Shown: positions 25,033 through 34,149, numbered from the stretch's first letter. The stretch: 40,479 nt of DNA from Prevotella sp. (GCA_017474925.1 JAFVGN010000046.1:1-40479); one strand, 5' to 3'. The notes: generated by a model not told the origin, from the letters alone. A program made the numbers and translations.

Positions 25033-26421
25033 CTACTCTTCAGAAGCTTTCTTGGCAGAAGCCTTCTTGGATGCAGCTTTTTTCGGAGCAGCCTTCTTGG
25101 CAGGCTTCTTGTCCTCCTCATCAGGTTCGTATTTTGAAAGACGTGCCATCAGACGCGTAATCTCAGCATCTTTCATCTCAATCTCGTCGCCTTGGTTACG
25201 AATCGTTGTCAGCAAGGCGTTGAGCTCGTCGTTCTCAATCTCCTGTGGATAGAGCGCATTGACCCTGTTGATGAAGTCGCCCAAAATATTCATGTAGTTG
25301 GTGAAGGCATCGAACGGTCCGCTATAGATGCCACGATCCAGACCTACATTAGAGGGCTTCGTGGTCATGAAGCGGAAGTTGTTGGAAGCCTGCAGATAGT
25401 CCCAGTCCTGATTGATGCGCGGGTCGTCGGCAATGCGCAGACGGTCAGCAACAGAATAGAGCTTGTTGAAAGCCTCACGCTGCATCGCGTTACCCAACCA
25501 GCATGAGCAGTCGCGTTCCTCGTCAACCCAGCTCAGGGTATCAGGCACATCAAGGTTGCCAACGCTCTTCACCTTCATGCAGATTTCAGTAGGCGTGGAG
25601 AACGTGATGCCCTTCTCCTTGGCACAGGCAGGAAGAGCCTTCAGGAAGTCAAGGATATTTGAGCTGAGGGGCTGGGCAATACCCAGGGCAGAGAGCTCCA
25701 TGAAAATATTGATGATCTGCTCCTCTTCCGGCAGGCGGGCAATACGGTCAATATAAGTATCGGCAAACAAGGGATAGCCTTCCCAGTCTGCGTTGTTGAA
25801 GCGCAATGAGATGTCGTCAGACAGCACCACATCGCGTAACAACAGCTTCAGGTTGGGAGCTATGTTGCAGTTATAGACATAGTGAGGCGACTTCCATCCC
25901 AATACGTGCTTGGCACCCTCGGTCAACATACCTTTAAAGCCCATGGCAGCAATCTGGCCGCCAATGTCGTCAGAGTAGATGAGCGAAGAGTTGCGGGCTA
26001 CTGTCGGCTTCCTGCCAAACAGTTCCTCAATCTTGGCACATTGCTTCTTCACGTCAAGGGCAAAGGTCTCTTCGTTAGCCAGCGAAGACAAACCATGAGA
26101 GTAAGGCTCGGCCAGGAACTCCACGCAACCCGTCTGGTTCAGCTCCTGCAACTTCTCGAGCACCTGGGGAGCATGCATCTCAAGCTGCTCAATACCTGTA
26201 CCGCTGAGGGAGAAGGCAACCTTGAAAAACTCGCCATGCTCGCGAATCATGTCGCCAATGGCATTCAATGCAGGCATGTAGCTGCGATTGGCGATATCGG
26301 TGATGCTACGCTCGTTCTCGTAGTCATCATAGTAATAATGATCGGTGCCGATATCGAAGAAACGATAACGCTTCAGATGGATAATCTGATGTATCTCGAA
26401 ATATAAACAAATTGTTTTCAT
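25033..26421 (-). CDS. GH57 alpha-amylase-like protein lacking catalytic residues
   Basis: The 462-residue protein belongs to the GH57 alpha-amylase branch: FEIHQIIH near the start, FLAEPYSHGLSSL (about 102-114) and GFKGMLTEGAKHVLGW. The nucleophile motif, RNTEL in active relatives, reads RNSSL with Ser146 for Glu. The acid/base motif FMDYETFGEH reads FMELSALGIA with Glu242 for Asp. It is probably not a standard hydrolase. GH57 alpha-amylase-like homologues lacking such residues are a known group. The C-terminus is a Lys/Ala-rich, histone-H1-like tail (about 430-462). It is last in the operon with debranching enzyme and glycosyltransferase, so a glucan-binding or regulatory role in glycogen metabolism is plausible. 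Confidence 0.82.
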   Translation of the reverse strand: MKTICLYFEIHQIIHLKRYRFFDIGTDHYYYDDYENERSITDIANRSYMPALNAIGDMIREHGEFFKVAFSLSGTGIEQLEMHAPQVLEKLQELNQTGCVEFLAEPYSHGLSSLANEETFALDVKKQCAKIEELFGRKPTVARNSSLIYSDDIGGQIAAMGFKGMLTEGAKHVLGWKSPHYVYNCNIAPNLKLLLRDVVLSDDISLRFNNADWEGYPLFADTYIDRIARLPEEEQIINIFMELSALGIAQPLSSNILDFLKALPACAKEKGITFSTPTEICMKVKSVGNLDVPDTLSWVDEERDCSCWLGNAMQREAFNKLYSVADRLRIADDPRINQDWDYLQASNNFRFMTTKPSNVGLDRGIYSGPFDAFTNYMNILGDFINRVNALYPQEIENDELNALLTTIRNQGDEIEMKDAEITRLMARLSKYEPDEEDKKPAKKAAPKKAASKKASAKKASEE

Positions 26422-26515
26422 AATTCTTTTATTGTTTAATGTTTATTTTTTGCAGCAGACGATAACGGACTTTTCCAAACTATCTGCGTTAGTCCGCAGC
26501 TGTCCGCTACTTATT

Positions 26516-27787
26516 TTACTGTTCCCAGCCAAGGGTACGCCTATAGAGGGTGGCAATCCAGGCACCCACCTTCTCCCAGGTAATCTGGTCAACCTCGTTC
26601 TTTCCTTCCTCCTTGAGATAACGGAAGAGCGACTCGTTGGCACAAATGCTGTAAATGGCATCAGCCAAAGCGTGGATGTCCCAATAATCAACCTTAATGC
26701 AGTTGGTCAGAATCTCAGCACAGCCTGACTGTTTGGAAATGATGGAAGGTGTGCCACACTGCATGGCTTCCAACGGCGATATGCCGAAGGGTTCAGAGAC
26801 GGAAGGCATGACATAGACGTCAGAATCCTTCAGGCACTCGTAAACCTGCTTGCCGCGCATGAAGCCCGGGAAGTGGAAACGGTCGGCAATGCCGCGCTCG
26901 GCAGCCAGATGGATCATCGCATTCATCATGTCACCTGAACCAGCCATACAGAAACGCACGTGGCGGGTACGGCGAATGACCATATTAGCAGCTTCAACAA
27001 AGTACTCTGGTCCCTTCTGCATAGTGATGCGCCCGAGGAATGTCACCACCTTATCCTTACCCGTATGGTCAGGACGCGGGATGGCCTGATACTCGTCGGG
27101 CAACGGATAGACGGCATTGTGTACGGTGTAGCACTTGCGCGGATCCTGATGGTACTGGTGGATGACCGTCTGGCGAGTCAGCTCCGACACACACATGATA
27201 CAGTCGGCATGATCCATACCGTTCTTCTCTATGGAGTACACGGTGGGGTTCACCTTACCTCTCGAACGGTCGAAGTCGGTAGCATGCACATGAATACAGA
27301 GCGGCTTACCACTCACCTGCTTGGCATGAATGCCTGCAGGATAGGTCAGCCAGTCGTGGGCATGGATAATGTCGTAGTCAAAAGTACGTGCCACGACACC
27401 GGCAATGATAGAATAGTTGTTGATTTCCTCATGCAGGTTCCCAGGGTAACCGCCTGCGAATTCCATAGCACCCAGGTCGTTGACGTGCATGTAGTTGAAG
27501 TCGGCATACAAATGGTCGCGCAGACGGAAATAGAGTTCAGGATCCATGATATTTCCCACGCGCTCACGGACATAGTCGGCAGTCACGTCGCGCCACGCAA
27601 TAGGCACGGCATTCATGGCAACTATGTTGCAAGCAGAGCGGTCTTCATCACCGAAAGGATGTGGCAGACAAAGCGTGATATCCATGTCGCCCTGGGCATG
27701 CAGACCCTGTGAGATACCATAGTTAGCGGTGGCCAATCCACCAAATACGTGAGGAGGATACTCCCATCCAAACATTAAAACTTTCAT
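26516..27787 (-). CDS. Glycogen-synthase-like glycosyltransferase (GT4/GT5 type)
   Basis: The 423-residue GT-B protein starts with FGWEYPPHVFGGLATAN, the Gly-rich donor loop of glycogen/starch-synthase-like enzymes. It also has HAHDWLTYPAG, VTFLGRITMQKGPEYFVEAA and the C-terminal E-x7-E motif SEPFGISPLEAMQCG (about 325-340). It most likely extends alpha-1,4-glucan from a nucleotide-glucose. The donor (ADP- or UDP-glucose) is not decidable. It lies 16 bases after the debranching gene behind a strong Shine-Dalgarno, and 94 bases before the GH57 gene. That gap holds only a small hairpin (26484-26499). Confidence 0.83.
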   Translation of the reverse strand: MKVLMFGWEYPPHVFGGLATANYGISQGLHAQGDMDITLCLPHPFGDEDRSACNIVAMNAVPIAWRDVTADYVRERVGNIMDPELYFRLRDHLYADFNYMHVNDLGAMEFAGGYPGNLHEEINNYSIIAGVVARTFDYDIIHAHDWLTYPAGIHAKQVSGKPLCIHVHATDFDRSRGKVNPTVYSIEKNGMDHADCIMCVSELTRQTVIHQYHQDPRKCYTVHNAVYPLPDEYQAIPRPDHTGKDKVVTFLGRITMQKGPEYFVEAANMVIRRTRHVRFCMAGSGDMMNAMIHLAAERGIADRFHFPGFMRGKQVYECLKDSDVYVMPSVSEPFGISPLEAMQCGTPSIISKQSGCAEILTNCIKVDYWDIHALADAIYSICANESLFRYLKEEGKNEVDQITWEKVGAWIATLYRRTLGWEQ

Positions 27788-27794
27788 AGCTTCT

Positions 27795-27801
27795 CCTCCT
27801 T
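27795..27801 (-). promoter_or_regulatory. Strong Shine-Dalgarno (AAGGAGG) for the glycosyltransferase
   Basis: AAGGAGG on the minus strand ends 7 bases before the ATG at 27787 and sits in the short gap after the debranching gene, fixing the start. It is one of two consensus sites noticed in the window. Confidence 0.6.
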
Positions 27802-27803
27802 AT

Positions 27804-29753
27804 TTATTTTTGGTAAGTATACTTCTCCAAGAGTTTCAGCGTACGCAGAATCTCAGCCACATTCATGGCAAAGGCCATAGCGCCTCGTCCATGGAAAGGC
27901 GGGTTTCCGTCAAACAGTTCACTGATGCTTCCCAGAGCATGATAGTTAATCTCATCTTCATAGCCCACCATCTGGCGCTCGATGAACGACAGGCGTGTAC
28001 GCTTATAGAGCTTCAGGCAAGCCTCCATATAGAATCCACCCAACCAAGGCCAGGCAGTTCCCTGATGGTAGGCATAGTCGCGCTGAGTCTGCGGACCGAC
28101 ATACATGGGATTATAACCACCGCTCTTCGGTGAGAGCGAGCGCAGTCCCTTCGGAGTCAGCAGTTCACGGGTACAGATGTCGACCACGCCCTTCTTCTGG
28201 TCTTGTGACAGCGGTGAGTAGTCGAAAGCAGCAGCAAAGATCATGTTCGGACGTACACTCCAGTCCATCATGTTACCATCAACATAATCCAGCAGATAGC
28301 CATACTCATTCATGAAGGTGTCGACAAACGACTGCTTGCACAGCTCAGCACGCTGCTCCAGCTTCTCGGCCAGAGCCTTGTCACCGAACTCAGCTTCCAA
28401 TGCGGCGCAGAACTTCAAGGCGTTATACCACAGAGCGTTGAACTCTACGATGTAACCGGAACGGGGAACAACAGGACGGCCATTGGCCATGGAGTTCATC
28501 CAAGTAATCGCTCTATCACGACCATTGGCATAGAGCAGTCCGTTCTCGTCAAGGCGCATCAGCGGATTACCGTCTTCGATGATATAATTAACAATGTCCT
28601 TCACGAGCTTACCGTACATCTTGTAGCCCTTCTCCTTACCTGCATCCTTCGTATATTGCTGGATGGCCCAGACAGCCCAGAGTGGTACGTCAGGCTGTTC
28701 TATCTCATATATCTTGACGCTAAGGGGCTTGTCTTCCATGAATTCGCGAAGTCCCTTTTCAGCTGTTTTCATCACCAGCTCGAAATAATCCTGCTCGCCA
28801 ATGGCCAGCGTCAGTCCGGGCAAGGCGATAAACGTGTCGCGTGCACGCGCCTTGAACCAAGGATATCCTGCCAGCAGATAGCGGTCGTCGTTGGGCTGGC
28901 GATTGTGGAACTGATGGGCTGCTGCCACCAGACAATGATAGAAATTATCGCGTGGTTGACGAAGGTCCATTTCCTTCTGGAACAGGGTTTTCAGCGTCGA
29001 GCTCTTGATTTCCTTGGTCGAAGCAGCAAAGACGATGCTCTCGCCTTTCTTAATCGTCAACTCAAAATAGCCGGGAACGTATAGGTCCTCGTTCGAGGCA
29101 TAGCCACGCTCTTGCTCCTTCGGATACTCCACGCCGCGATACCAGTCGGGCTGGAAAATGAACTCGTTCTTCTTGTTGAACTGCATGTAGAGATCAGGAT
29201 AGCCCGCATACATACATGTCTTGATGCCATTGTCTACGGGATGGTACTCACGCGAAGCCGTCGAGTTCTCATGGGTGAACTGACGAACCGAACGGAATGC
29301 CAGGAACGGGCGGAAACGTAGCGTAGTGGCAGAATGTGCGTCTTCCAATGTGTATCGGATGAGGATACGGTCCTCATAGGTCTGGAAGATGGTCTCCCTT
29401 TTTAACAACACACCACCGACGCGGTAGAGCGTAGTGGGTAGCACATCACCGGTGAACTCACGGATGTACTTGTGACCTTTAGGGCTGAAGTTGTTGCCCT
29501 GGTACTTGTGGAGTCCGAGATTGAACTCTGCACCGTGCTGAATTACCGTACAGTCGAATGACGAGAGCAACACATGGTTCTCGTCATCAAGCTCAGGTAC
29601 GGGAACAACGAGCAAACCATGATACTTACGGGTGTTACAGTCTACCAAGGTAGATGCACTATAGGCACCCGAGCGGTTCGTCCGAAGCAATTCACGACGG
29701 AGGGATTCCTCCAAGTTGGTCATCACAGCTTTTTCAAATCGTAAATAACTCAT
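27804..29753 (-). CDS. Glycogen debranching enzyme (amylo-alpha-1,6-glucosidase, GH133-like)
   Basis: The 649-residue protein begins with the family's N-terminal domain (LLRTNRSGAYSASTLVDCNTRKYHGLLV, about 24-51). It continues into an (alpha/alpha)6-type C-terminal half with YLLAGYPWFKARARDTFIAL, RDRAITWMNSM and HQGTAWPWLGGFYMEA. These are features of bacterial amylo-1,6-glucosidases that remove alpha-1,6 branch points from glycogen. It is first in the operon, with a promoter at 29801-29831. The next two genes are a glucan synthase and a GH57-like protein, so the operon handles glycogen structure, complementing glgP elsewhere in the window. Confidence 0.9.
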   Translation of the reverse strand: MSYLRFEKAVMTNLEESLRRELLRTNRSGAYSASTLVDCNTRKYHGLLVVPVPELDDENHVLLSSFDCTVIQHGAEFNLGLHKYQGNNFSPKGHKYIREFTGDVLPTTLYRVGGVLLKRETIFQTYEDRILIRYTLEDAHSATTLRFRPFLAFRSVRQFTHENSTASREYHPVDNGIKTCMYAGYPDLYMQFNKKNEFIFQPDWYRGVEYPKEQERGYASNEDLYVPGYFELTIKKGESIVFAASTKEIKSSTLKTLFQKEMDLRQPRDNFYHCLVAAAHQFHNRQPNDDRYLLAGYPWFKARARDTFIALPGLTLAIGEQDYFELVMKTAEKGLREFMEDKPLSVKIYEIEQPDVPLWAVWAIQQYTKDAGKEKGYKMYGKLVKDIVNYIIEDGNPLMRLDENGLLYANGRDRAITWMNSMANGRPVVPRSGYIVEFNALWYNALKFCAALEAEFGDKALAEKLEQRAELCKQSFVDTFMNEYGYLLDYVDGNMMDWSVRPNMIFAAAFDYSPLSQDQKKGVVDICTRELLTPKGLRSLSPKSGGYNPMYVGPQTQRDYAYHQGTAWPWLGGFYMEACLKLYKRTRLSFIERQMVGYEDEINYHALGSISELFDGNPPFHGRGAMAFAMNVAEILRTLKLLEKYTYQK

Positions 29754-29800
29754 AGTTCCTATCTTATGGTTTAATATGTTTTAGGATTTCGAAATTTCTC

Positions 29801-29831
29801 CAAAATTACACAATTTCGCTGTGACTACAAA
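29801..29831 (-). promoter_or_regulatory. Complete promoter (TTTG, 19 bases, TAATTTTG) of the glycogen operon
   Basis: On the minus strand TTTG (29828-29831) is followed after exactly 19 bases by TAATTTTG (29801-29808). This is the -33/-7 consensus of the Bacteroidetes housekeeping sigma factor. The ATG is 48 bases downstream of the -7 box. Confidence 0.75.
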
Positions 29832-29833
29832 AT

Positions 29834-29869
29834 AAAAAAGGCATTTTTTTTCAAAAACGCCTTTTTTTT
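29834..29869 (-). terminator. Terminator after the lipid kinase gene
   Basis: AAAAAAGGC (29834-29842) pairs with GCCTTTTTT (29859-29867), with T-runs on both strands. It serves the minus-strand operon ending at 29888 and lies against the next promoter. Confidence 0.75.
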
Positions 29870-29887
29870 CAATTATTTCACTTTTTC

Positions 29888-30814
29888 TCAGTCAGGAATA
29901 AGGAAATTGATGACCTCTTGCTCCACGGTAATGCGGTAAGACCCCACAGGTACGCCCAGCAGTCGTCCGTCGACACCTACCTGAGCGTATTTAGCCTCAA
30001 CGACCTCCACCTCACGCGTGCGATAGGGATGCACGCTACGATGGTTCAAGAAACGACCGGTAATCAACAGCCATAGTCCTGCAAAGACCTGCAACACCTC
30101 CGCATGATACACCAGCGACACGTCCAACATGCCGTTGTAAGGTACGGCGCTGGGGGTTTGTCCATAACCCGGGCCGCTGCCCACGCACATCGTCATCACC
30201 TTGCGGTCAACCGTGTCGTAATTGATTTTCACGTGCATCTTATATTCCATGCGGTGAAAAATCATGACGAATATGGAAACGATGAACGACAGCGTCCGCG
30301 ACCCCAGGAGCGAGCGCGCCTGACGTCTCTGATTCATGATGTCGGCTATCAGCCCCACATTGACGCAGTTCAGGAAATAGCGATGGCACGCCTCTCCCTT
30401 TTTGTTCGTATAGCGGATGCAGCCCAAGTCGATGGCACGCACACGATGGCTGACCAGCCAGTCGACGGTCTGTTCCAAGTTGCCCTCCTTGAAATTCCAA
30501 TAGCGGGCAAAGTCGTTCATGACACCGTTGGGGATAACACCCAAGGCTATCTGGTCGCGCACCTGTTTCTCTTCTCCCATCAGACAGTTGACGGCATCGT
30601 TCAAGGCCGAGTCGCCTCCGACAATGACTATCGTCTTGTAGCCGTTGTGGATGAGCATGGTCATCAACCGTTCTACGCTGTCACTGGACTCGCTTTGGAC
30701 AAAGTCGTACTGCACCCCGCGATCGTCCAGCACCTTCTGGATTTTCTCACGCTGCTTGCTGCCATGTCCCTTCGGGCAATACAATATGCCCCATCGTGTA
30801 TTCGCTTCGCTCAT
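29888..30814 (-). CDS. Diacylglycerol/lipid kinase family protein
   Basis: The 308-residue protein has the DAGK catalytic fold. VIVGGDSALNDAVNCLMG (63-80) corresponds to GGDGT..E of lipid kinases, with Ser69 for Gly, and PNGVMNDFARYW to PxGTxNDFAR. The C-terminal part (QVGVDGRLLGVPVGSYRITV) matches the beta-rich second domain. It is predicted to phosphorylate a membrane lipid at the inner leaflet; the substrate is unknown. The two motif changes leave activity uncertain. The upstream miaA gene ends 17 bases away, so they are probably one operon. Confidence 0.8.
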   Translation of the reverse strand: MSEANTRWGILYCPKGHGSKQREKIQKVLDDRGVQYDFVQSESSDSVERLMTMLIHNGYKTIVIVGGDSALNDAVNCLMGEEKQVRDQIALGVIPNGVMNDFARYWNFKEGNLEQTVDWLVSHRVRAIDLGCIRYTNKKGEACHRYFLNCVNVGLIADIMNQRRQARSLLGSRTLSFIVSIFVMIFHRMEYKMHVKINYDTVDRKVMTMCVGSGPGYGQTPSAVPYNGMLDVSLVYHAEVLQVFAGLWLLITGRFLNHRSVHPYRTREVEVVEAKYAQVGVDGRLLGVPVGSYRITVEQEVINFLIPD

Positions 30815-30831
30815 AGATCAAAAATGAGGAA

Positions 30832-31788
30832 TTAGGAGTGATGATTACTTTCTTCCATTAATCGTTTGATAGACTCTACTTTTTCTTCCATCGGCTGCTG
30901 GGCATCAATCCAATGAATGACAAATCCACGGCGCTCCATGCCGCGAAACCAGGTCATCTGGCGCTTCGCAAACTGATGGATAGCAATCTCCAGGCGCTGG
31001 AACATCTCGTCGTAGGTAGTGGCACCTGTCACATACTCCGTCACGAACTTGTACTCCAGTCCGTAGTATATCAGGTCTTCGGCAGGGATTCCCTCGCTTA
31101 GCAGGCTTCTCACCTCTTCCACCATACCATGTTCCAGGCGTGCCTTCAGACGGCTGGTAATCTTCTGCCTGCGGATTTCACGGTCGATGCTCACACCGAC
31201 TATCAGCGAGTCAATGGGTGGCATCTCCCGTTTCAGGGTAGGCGTACGTAGGTTGTACTCCTCAATCTCTATGGCACGGATAGCGCGCTGGCACGAGTCC
31301 ACGTCTGTCTTGTTATGCATGTTGGAACCGTTCCTGGCCTTCAACTCCACTAACATCTGCGTCAGCTCTGCCAACGATTTCCCTTCCAGACGCTGACGGA
31401 GTTCTGGGTTCTGGGGAACGGGCGACAGGTGATAGCCTTTCAGAACGGCCTCGATATACAGACCCGTACCACCACACAGGATGGGTGTCAAGCCCCTACC
31501 TTTTATATTATTGTATGCCTCGAAGAAATCCTGCTGGTACTGGAACAGGTTATACTTTGTTCCAGGCTCTGCGATATCAATGAGATGATAGGGAATGGTG
31601 ACCGACGAGCCATCGGTGCCGATGCGGTAGTCTTCCAAGTCCTTGCCTGTCCCGATATCCATTCTCCGATACACCTGGCGTGAATCAGCAGATATGATTT
31701 CACCACCGATTTCCTTCGCCAATGCCACAGCCAACGGTGTCTTTCCACTGGCCGTGGGACCGAGTATGGTAATCATCTGCTTTGGCAT
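30832..31788 (-). CDS. miaA: tRNA dimethylallyltransferase
   Basis: MiaA adds a dimethylallyl group to N6 of A37 in tRNAs reading UNN codons. The 318-residue protein has the P-loop GPTASGKT (10-17), ISADSRQVYRRMDIGTGK with the catalytic Asp, LCGGTGLYIEAVL and QRAIRAIEI. The usual HPND before the Arg motif is replaced by NKTDVDSCQRAIRA. This could be the second, divergent MiaA type of Bacteroidetes, which often have two copies; that is inference. luxS ends 15 bases upstream and the lipid kinase follows. Confidence 0.92.
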   Translation of the reverse strand: MPKQMITILGPTASGKTPLAVALAKEIGGEIISADSRQVYRRMDIGTGKDLEDYRIGTDGSSVTIPYHLIDIAEPGTKYNLFQYQQDFFEAYNNIKGRGLTPILCGGTGLYIEAVLKGYHLSPVPQNPELRQRLEGKSLAELTQMLVELKARNGSNMHNKTDVDSCQRAIRAIEIEEYNLRTPTLKREMPPIDSLIVGVSIDREIRRQKITSRLKARLEHGMVEEVRSLLSEGIPAEDLIYYGLEYKFVTEYVTGATTYDEMFQRLEIAIHQFAKRQMTWFRGMERRGFVIHWIDAQQPMEEKVESIKRLMEESNHHS

Positions 31789-31803
31789 CCTCCCTGTACT
31801 ATG

Positions 31804-32298
31804 TCAAGCGTCAGCAAATACCTTACCGTTTTCCAAAGTCACCTGAAGGGTATGATACTCAGAATGGAAATCATTCCGCAGGCGTTCCAAGTATCTCCTG
31901 CATTCCCACTTACACATGGGCAGGTCGTGCATCAGATAGTTTCCACAGGTTTCAGGAGTCGTTGCAGGCACCTCGTCCTGCGTCAATATCCACTCCAGAC
32001 ATTCCATGGTCAGTTCACGCATCTGCTGGACATTGTAGTCGCCAGTCATGACAATATACATGCCGGTCAGACAACCCATCGGCCCGACATAGACGACATC
32101 TTGCTCTACCCTTGAGTTACGGAACCATGTAGCCATCAGATGCTCCATGCTGTGCATAGCGGCAATAGCCACTGCCGGCTCCTTATTAGGCTCGGTGATG
32201 CGCAGGTCGAAGGTGCGGAACAAGCTGTCATCGCGCGAAACATAGATACCCGGCTTCAAGCGGGTATGGTCAATCGTAAAGCTCTGAATAACCTCCAT
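31804..32298 (-). CDS. luxS: S-ribosylhomocysteine lyase
   Basis: LuxS cleaves S-ribosylhomocysteine to homocysteine and DPD, the precursor of autoinducer-2, in the activated methyl cycle. The 164-residue protein has the metal site HSMEH (His49, His53), catalytic Cys76 in GPMGCLTGMY and the third metal ligand Cys118 in ETCGNY. The frame is open upstream, but the ATG at 32296-32298 gives the standard N-terminus MEVIQSFTIDH and leaves an 11-base gap after the lipoprotein gene. No pfs (nucleosidase) gene is in the window. Confidence 0.95.
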   Translation of the reverse strand: MEVIQSFTIDHTRLKPGIYVSRDDSLFRTFDLRITEPNKEPAVAIAAMHSMEHLMATWFRNSRVEQDVVYVGPMGCLTGMYIVMTGDYNVQQMRELTMECLEWILTQDEVPATTPETCGNYLMHDLPMCKWECRRYLERLRNDFHSEYHTLQVTLENGKVFADA

Positions 32299-32309
32299 GA
32301 TGATCCTTA

Positions 32310-32912
32310 TCAGATGATGTCGTGAGCCAGATAGTACCACATGCTGTTGCGTACGTCGGTACCAAACTTCAAGTCATAGAAATTGTCTATCACCCAACGT
32401 CCGTCCTCATACACCAAATCGACACGTGCCGGTGTGTAGGTGAATGTCTCGTAGACGGTATACTTCACCGAAGCGAACTTCTTCTCCCCCAGTACTACCT
32501 TGTCAACCTCGAAACCGTCGTAGGTGACAAATCCCGGTTCGCGGGCCATCGACCAGTATTCAACCTCAAAGAACAGGGTGTTGGTCTGCGACTCTTTCTT
32601 GCGCACCGCCAAAACCAGGCTGTTCCACCGCTTCGAGCAGTAGGTATAGTCCAGCAGCTCGTTCATGGAAGCGCCGCCGCTGCTCAGATAAGTGGCTTTG
32701 ACATCCTTGAAAATACTCTTCACACGATCAAGCACTATCCCCGACTCAATATTGTACTGCATCTCTATCGTGGTGGTATCACGATATTCTCTTGCACTTT
32801 GAGCCACGGTAGCACCAGCGCCCTTGACTGGCGTGCCATCGTCGCCACAACCCGTCAGCAACATGGGTATGGCAAACAAGAAGAGCATACACTTTTTCGC
32901 TGTCAAAATCAT
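32310..32912 (-). CDS. Small lipoprotein of unknown function
   Basis: From the ATG at 32910-32912 the protein has 200 residues. It starts with a lipoprotein signal peptide (MILTAKKCMLFLFAIPMLLT ending at a lipobox Cys) followed by GDDG. The body is mixed alpha/beta with no motif I recognise. The frame extends 24 codons further upstream, but that extension would include the -7 promoter box and lacks a signal peptide, so the shorter start is chosen. It is first in a likely operon with luxS, miaA and the lipid kinase. It may be an NTF2-like or DUF family member; I cannot assign it. Confidence 0.7.
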   Translation of the reverse strand: MILTAKKCMLFLFAIPMLLTGCGDDGTPVKGAGATVAQSAREYRDTTTIEMQYNIESGIVLDRVKSIFKDVKATYLSSGGASMNELLDYTYCSKRWNSLVLAVRKKESQTNTLFFEVEYWSMAREPGFVTYDGFEVDKVVLGEKKFASVKYTVYETFTYTPARVDLVYEDGRWVIDNFYDLKFGTDVRNSMWYYLAHDII

Positions 32913-32954
32913 CTGAAATCTTTTATGGTTGTCTCTTATATGTAGTTTCGGCTG

Positions 32955-32985
32955 CAAATATACATAAAAATTGCCATACGACAAA
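32955..32985 (-). promoter_or_regulatory. Promoter (TTTG, 19 bases, TATATTTG) of the lipoprotein-luxS-miaA operon
   Basis: On the minus strand TTTG (32982-32985) and TATATTTG (32955-32962) are separated by exactly 19 bases. The -33 box falls in the loop of the gapA terminator hairpin, so one short stretch serves both purposes. Confidence 0.7.
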
Positions 32986-32997
32986 ATCGTACGGCAA
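32966..32997 (-). terminator. gapA terminator
   Basis: TTGCCGTACGA and TCGTATGGCAA (minus strand, one G-U pair) form an 11-bp stem with a 5-base loop, followed by TTTTT. It begins 26 bases after the gapA stop codon. Confidence 0.85.
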
Positions 32998-33023
32998 TTT
33001 TTTTTGTATCTACCTAATAATTA

Positions 33024-34049
33024 TTATTTCAGCTCAGCGAGATACTTAATGGTGCGAACCATCTGAGAAGTGTAAGAGTTCTCATTGTCGTACCAAGCAA
33101 CAACTTGAACGAGAGAGTTGCCGTCACCAATCTTGCTGACCATGGTCTGGTTAGCATCGAACAGTGAACCGAACTTCATACCGATAATGTCGCTTGAAAC
33201 AAGCTTCTCCTCGGTGTAGCCGAATGACTCGTTGGTAGCAGCCTTCATGGCAGCGTTGATAGCCTCAACGGTAACCTCACCCTTGACAACAGCGTGCAGG
33301 ATGGTGGTAGAACCTGTGGGAGTCGGAACGCGCTGTGCAGCACCGATCAGCTTGCCGTTCAGCTCGGGGATAACCAGACCGATAGCCTTGGCAGCACCAG
33401 TTGAGTTAGGAACGATGTTCTGGGCACCGGCACGGGCACGCTGAACATCACCCTTGCGCTGAGGACCGTCCAGAATCATCTGGTCGCCAGTGTAAGCGTG
33501 AACAGTGGTCATAATACCGCTCTGGATGGGAGCGAAGTCGTTCAGAGCCTTGGTCATGGGAGCCAGACAGTTGGTGGTGCAAGAAGCAGCGCTGATAACG
33601 GTGTCAGCAGGAGTCAGGGTCTTGTGGTTTACGTTGTAAACGATGGTGGGCAGGTCGTTGCCGGCAGGAGCAGAGATCACAACCTTCTTGGCACCAGCGG
33701 TCAGGTGGGCAGAAGCCTTCTCCTTAGAGGTATAGAAACCTGTGCACTCCAGTACTACGTCTACGTCCAGCTTACCCCAGGGGAGCTCAGCAGCGTTAGG
33801 AATAGCATAGATGGTAATCTTCTTGCCATCTACTACGATGAAGTCCTCACCAGCCTCTACAGTGTGCTTGTTCTCACCGAACTTGCCACAGAAGCCACCC
33901 TGAGCGGTATCGTACTTCAGCAGGTGAGCGAGCATCTTAGGACTTGTCAAGTCGTTGATTGCTACAACTTCATAACCTTCAGCCTCGAACATCTGACGGA
34001 AAGCGAGGCGACCGATACGGCCAAAGCCGTTAATAGCTACTTTTGTCAT
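33024..34049 (-). CDS. gapA: Glyceraldehyde-3-phosphate dehydrogenase, type I
   Basis: GapA oxidises glyceraldehyde 3-phosphate to 1,3-bisphosphoglycerate with NAD+. The 341-residue protein has the Rossmann start [15 protein letters not shown], the active-site [10 protein letters not shown] with Cys157 and [14 protein letters not shown], and it ends [19 protein letters not shown]. The Asp in AINDL favours NAD over NADP. It stands alone between its own promoter box (34142-34149) and terminator, as expected for a highly expressed housekeeping gene. Together with pfkA and glgP it places much of the glycogen-to-glycolysis route in this window. Confidence 0.97.
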   Translation of the reverse strand: MTKVAINGFGRIGRLAFRQMFEAEGYEVVAINDLTSPKMLAHLLKYDTAQGGFCGKFGENKHTVEAGEDFIVVDGKKITIYAIPNAAELPWGKLDVDVVLECTGFYTSKEKASAHLTAGAKKVVISAPAGNDLPTIVYNVNHKTLTPADTVISAASCTTNCLAPMTKALNDFAPIQSGIMTTVHAYTGDQMILDGPQRKGDVQRARAGAQNIVPNSTGAAKAIGLVIPELNGKLIGAAQRVPTPTGSTTILHAVVKGEVTVEAINAAMKAATNESFGYTEEKLVSSDIIGMKFGSLFDANQTMVSKIGDGNSLVQVVAWYDNENSYTSQMVRTIKYLAELK

Positions 34050-34141
34050 CTTTTACTAATTTTTTTATTAAAGGGTTTATATAAAAATTGTTCTTTGTCT
34101 AAAAATTGCGCCTTTTCGACACTTTTTCTTGATTTCGGATG

Positions 34142-34149
34142 CAAAGTTA
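34142..34149 (-). promoter_or_regulatory. -7 promoter box (TAACTTTG) for gapA
   Basis: Matches TAnnTTTG on the minus strand and gives a leader of about 90 nt. It lies 13 bases from the divergent mscL promoter box, so the two promoters are back to back. Confidence 0.6.

Noticed and set aside
32913-32984. 24-codon N-terminal extension of the small lipoprotein
   Set aside because: It overlaps the promoter and would bury the lipoprotein signal peptide.
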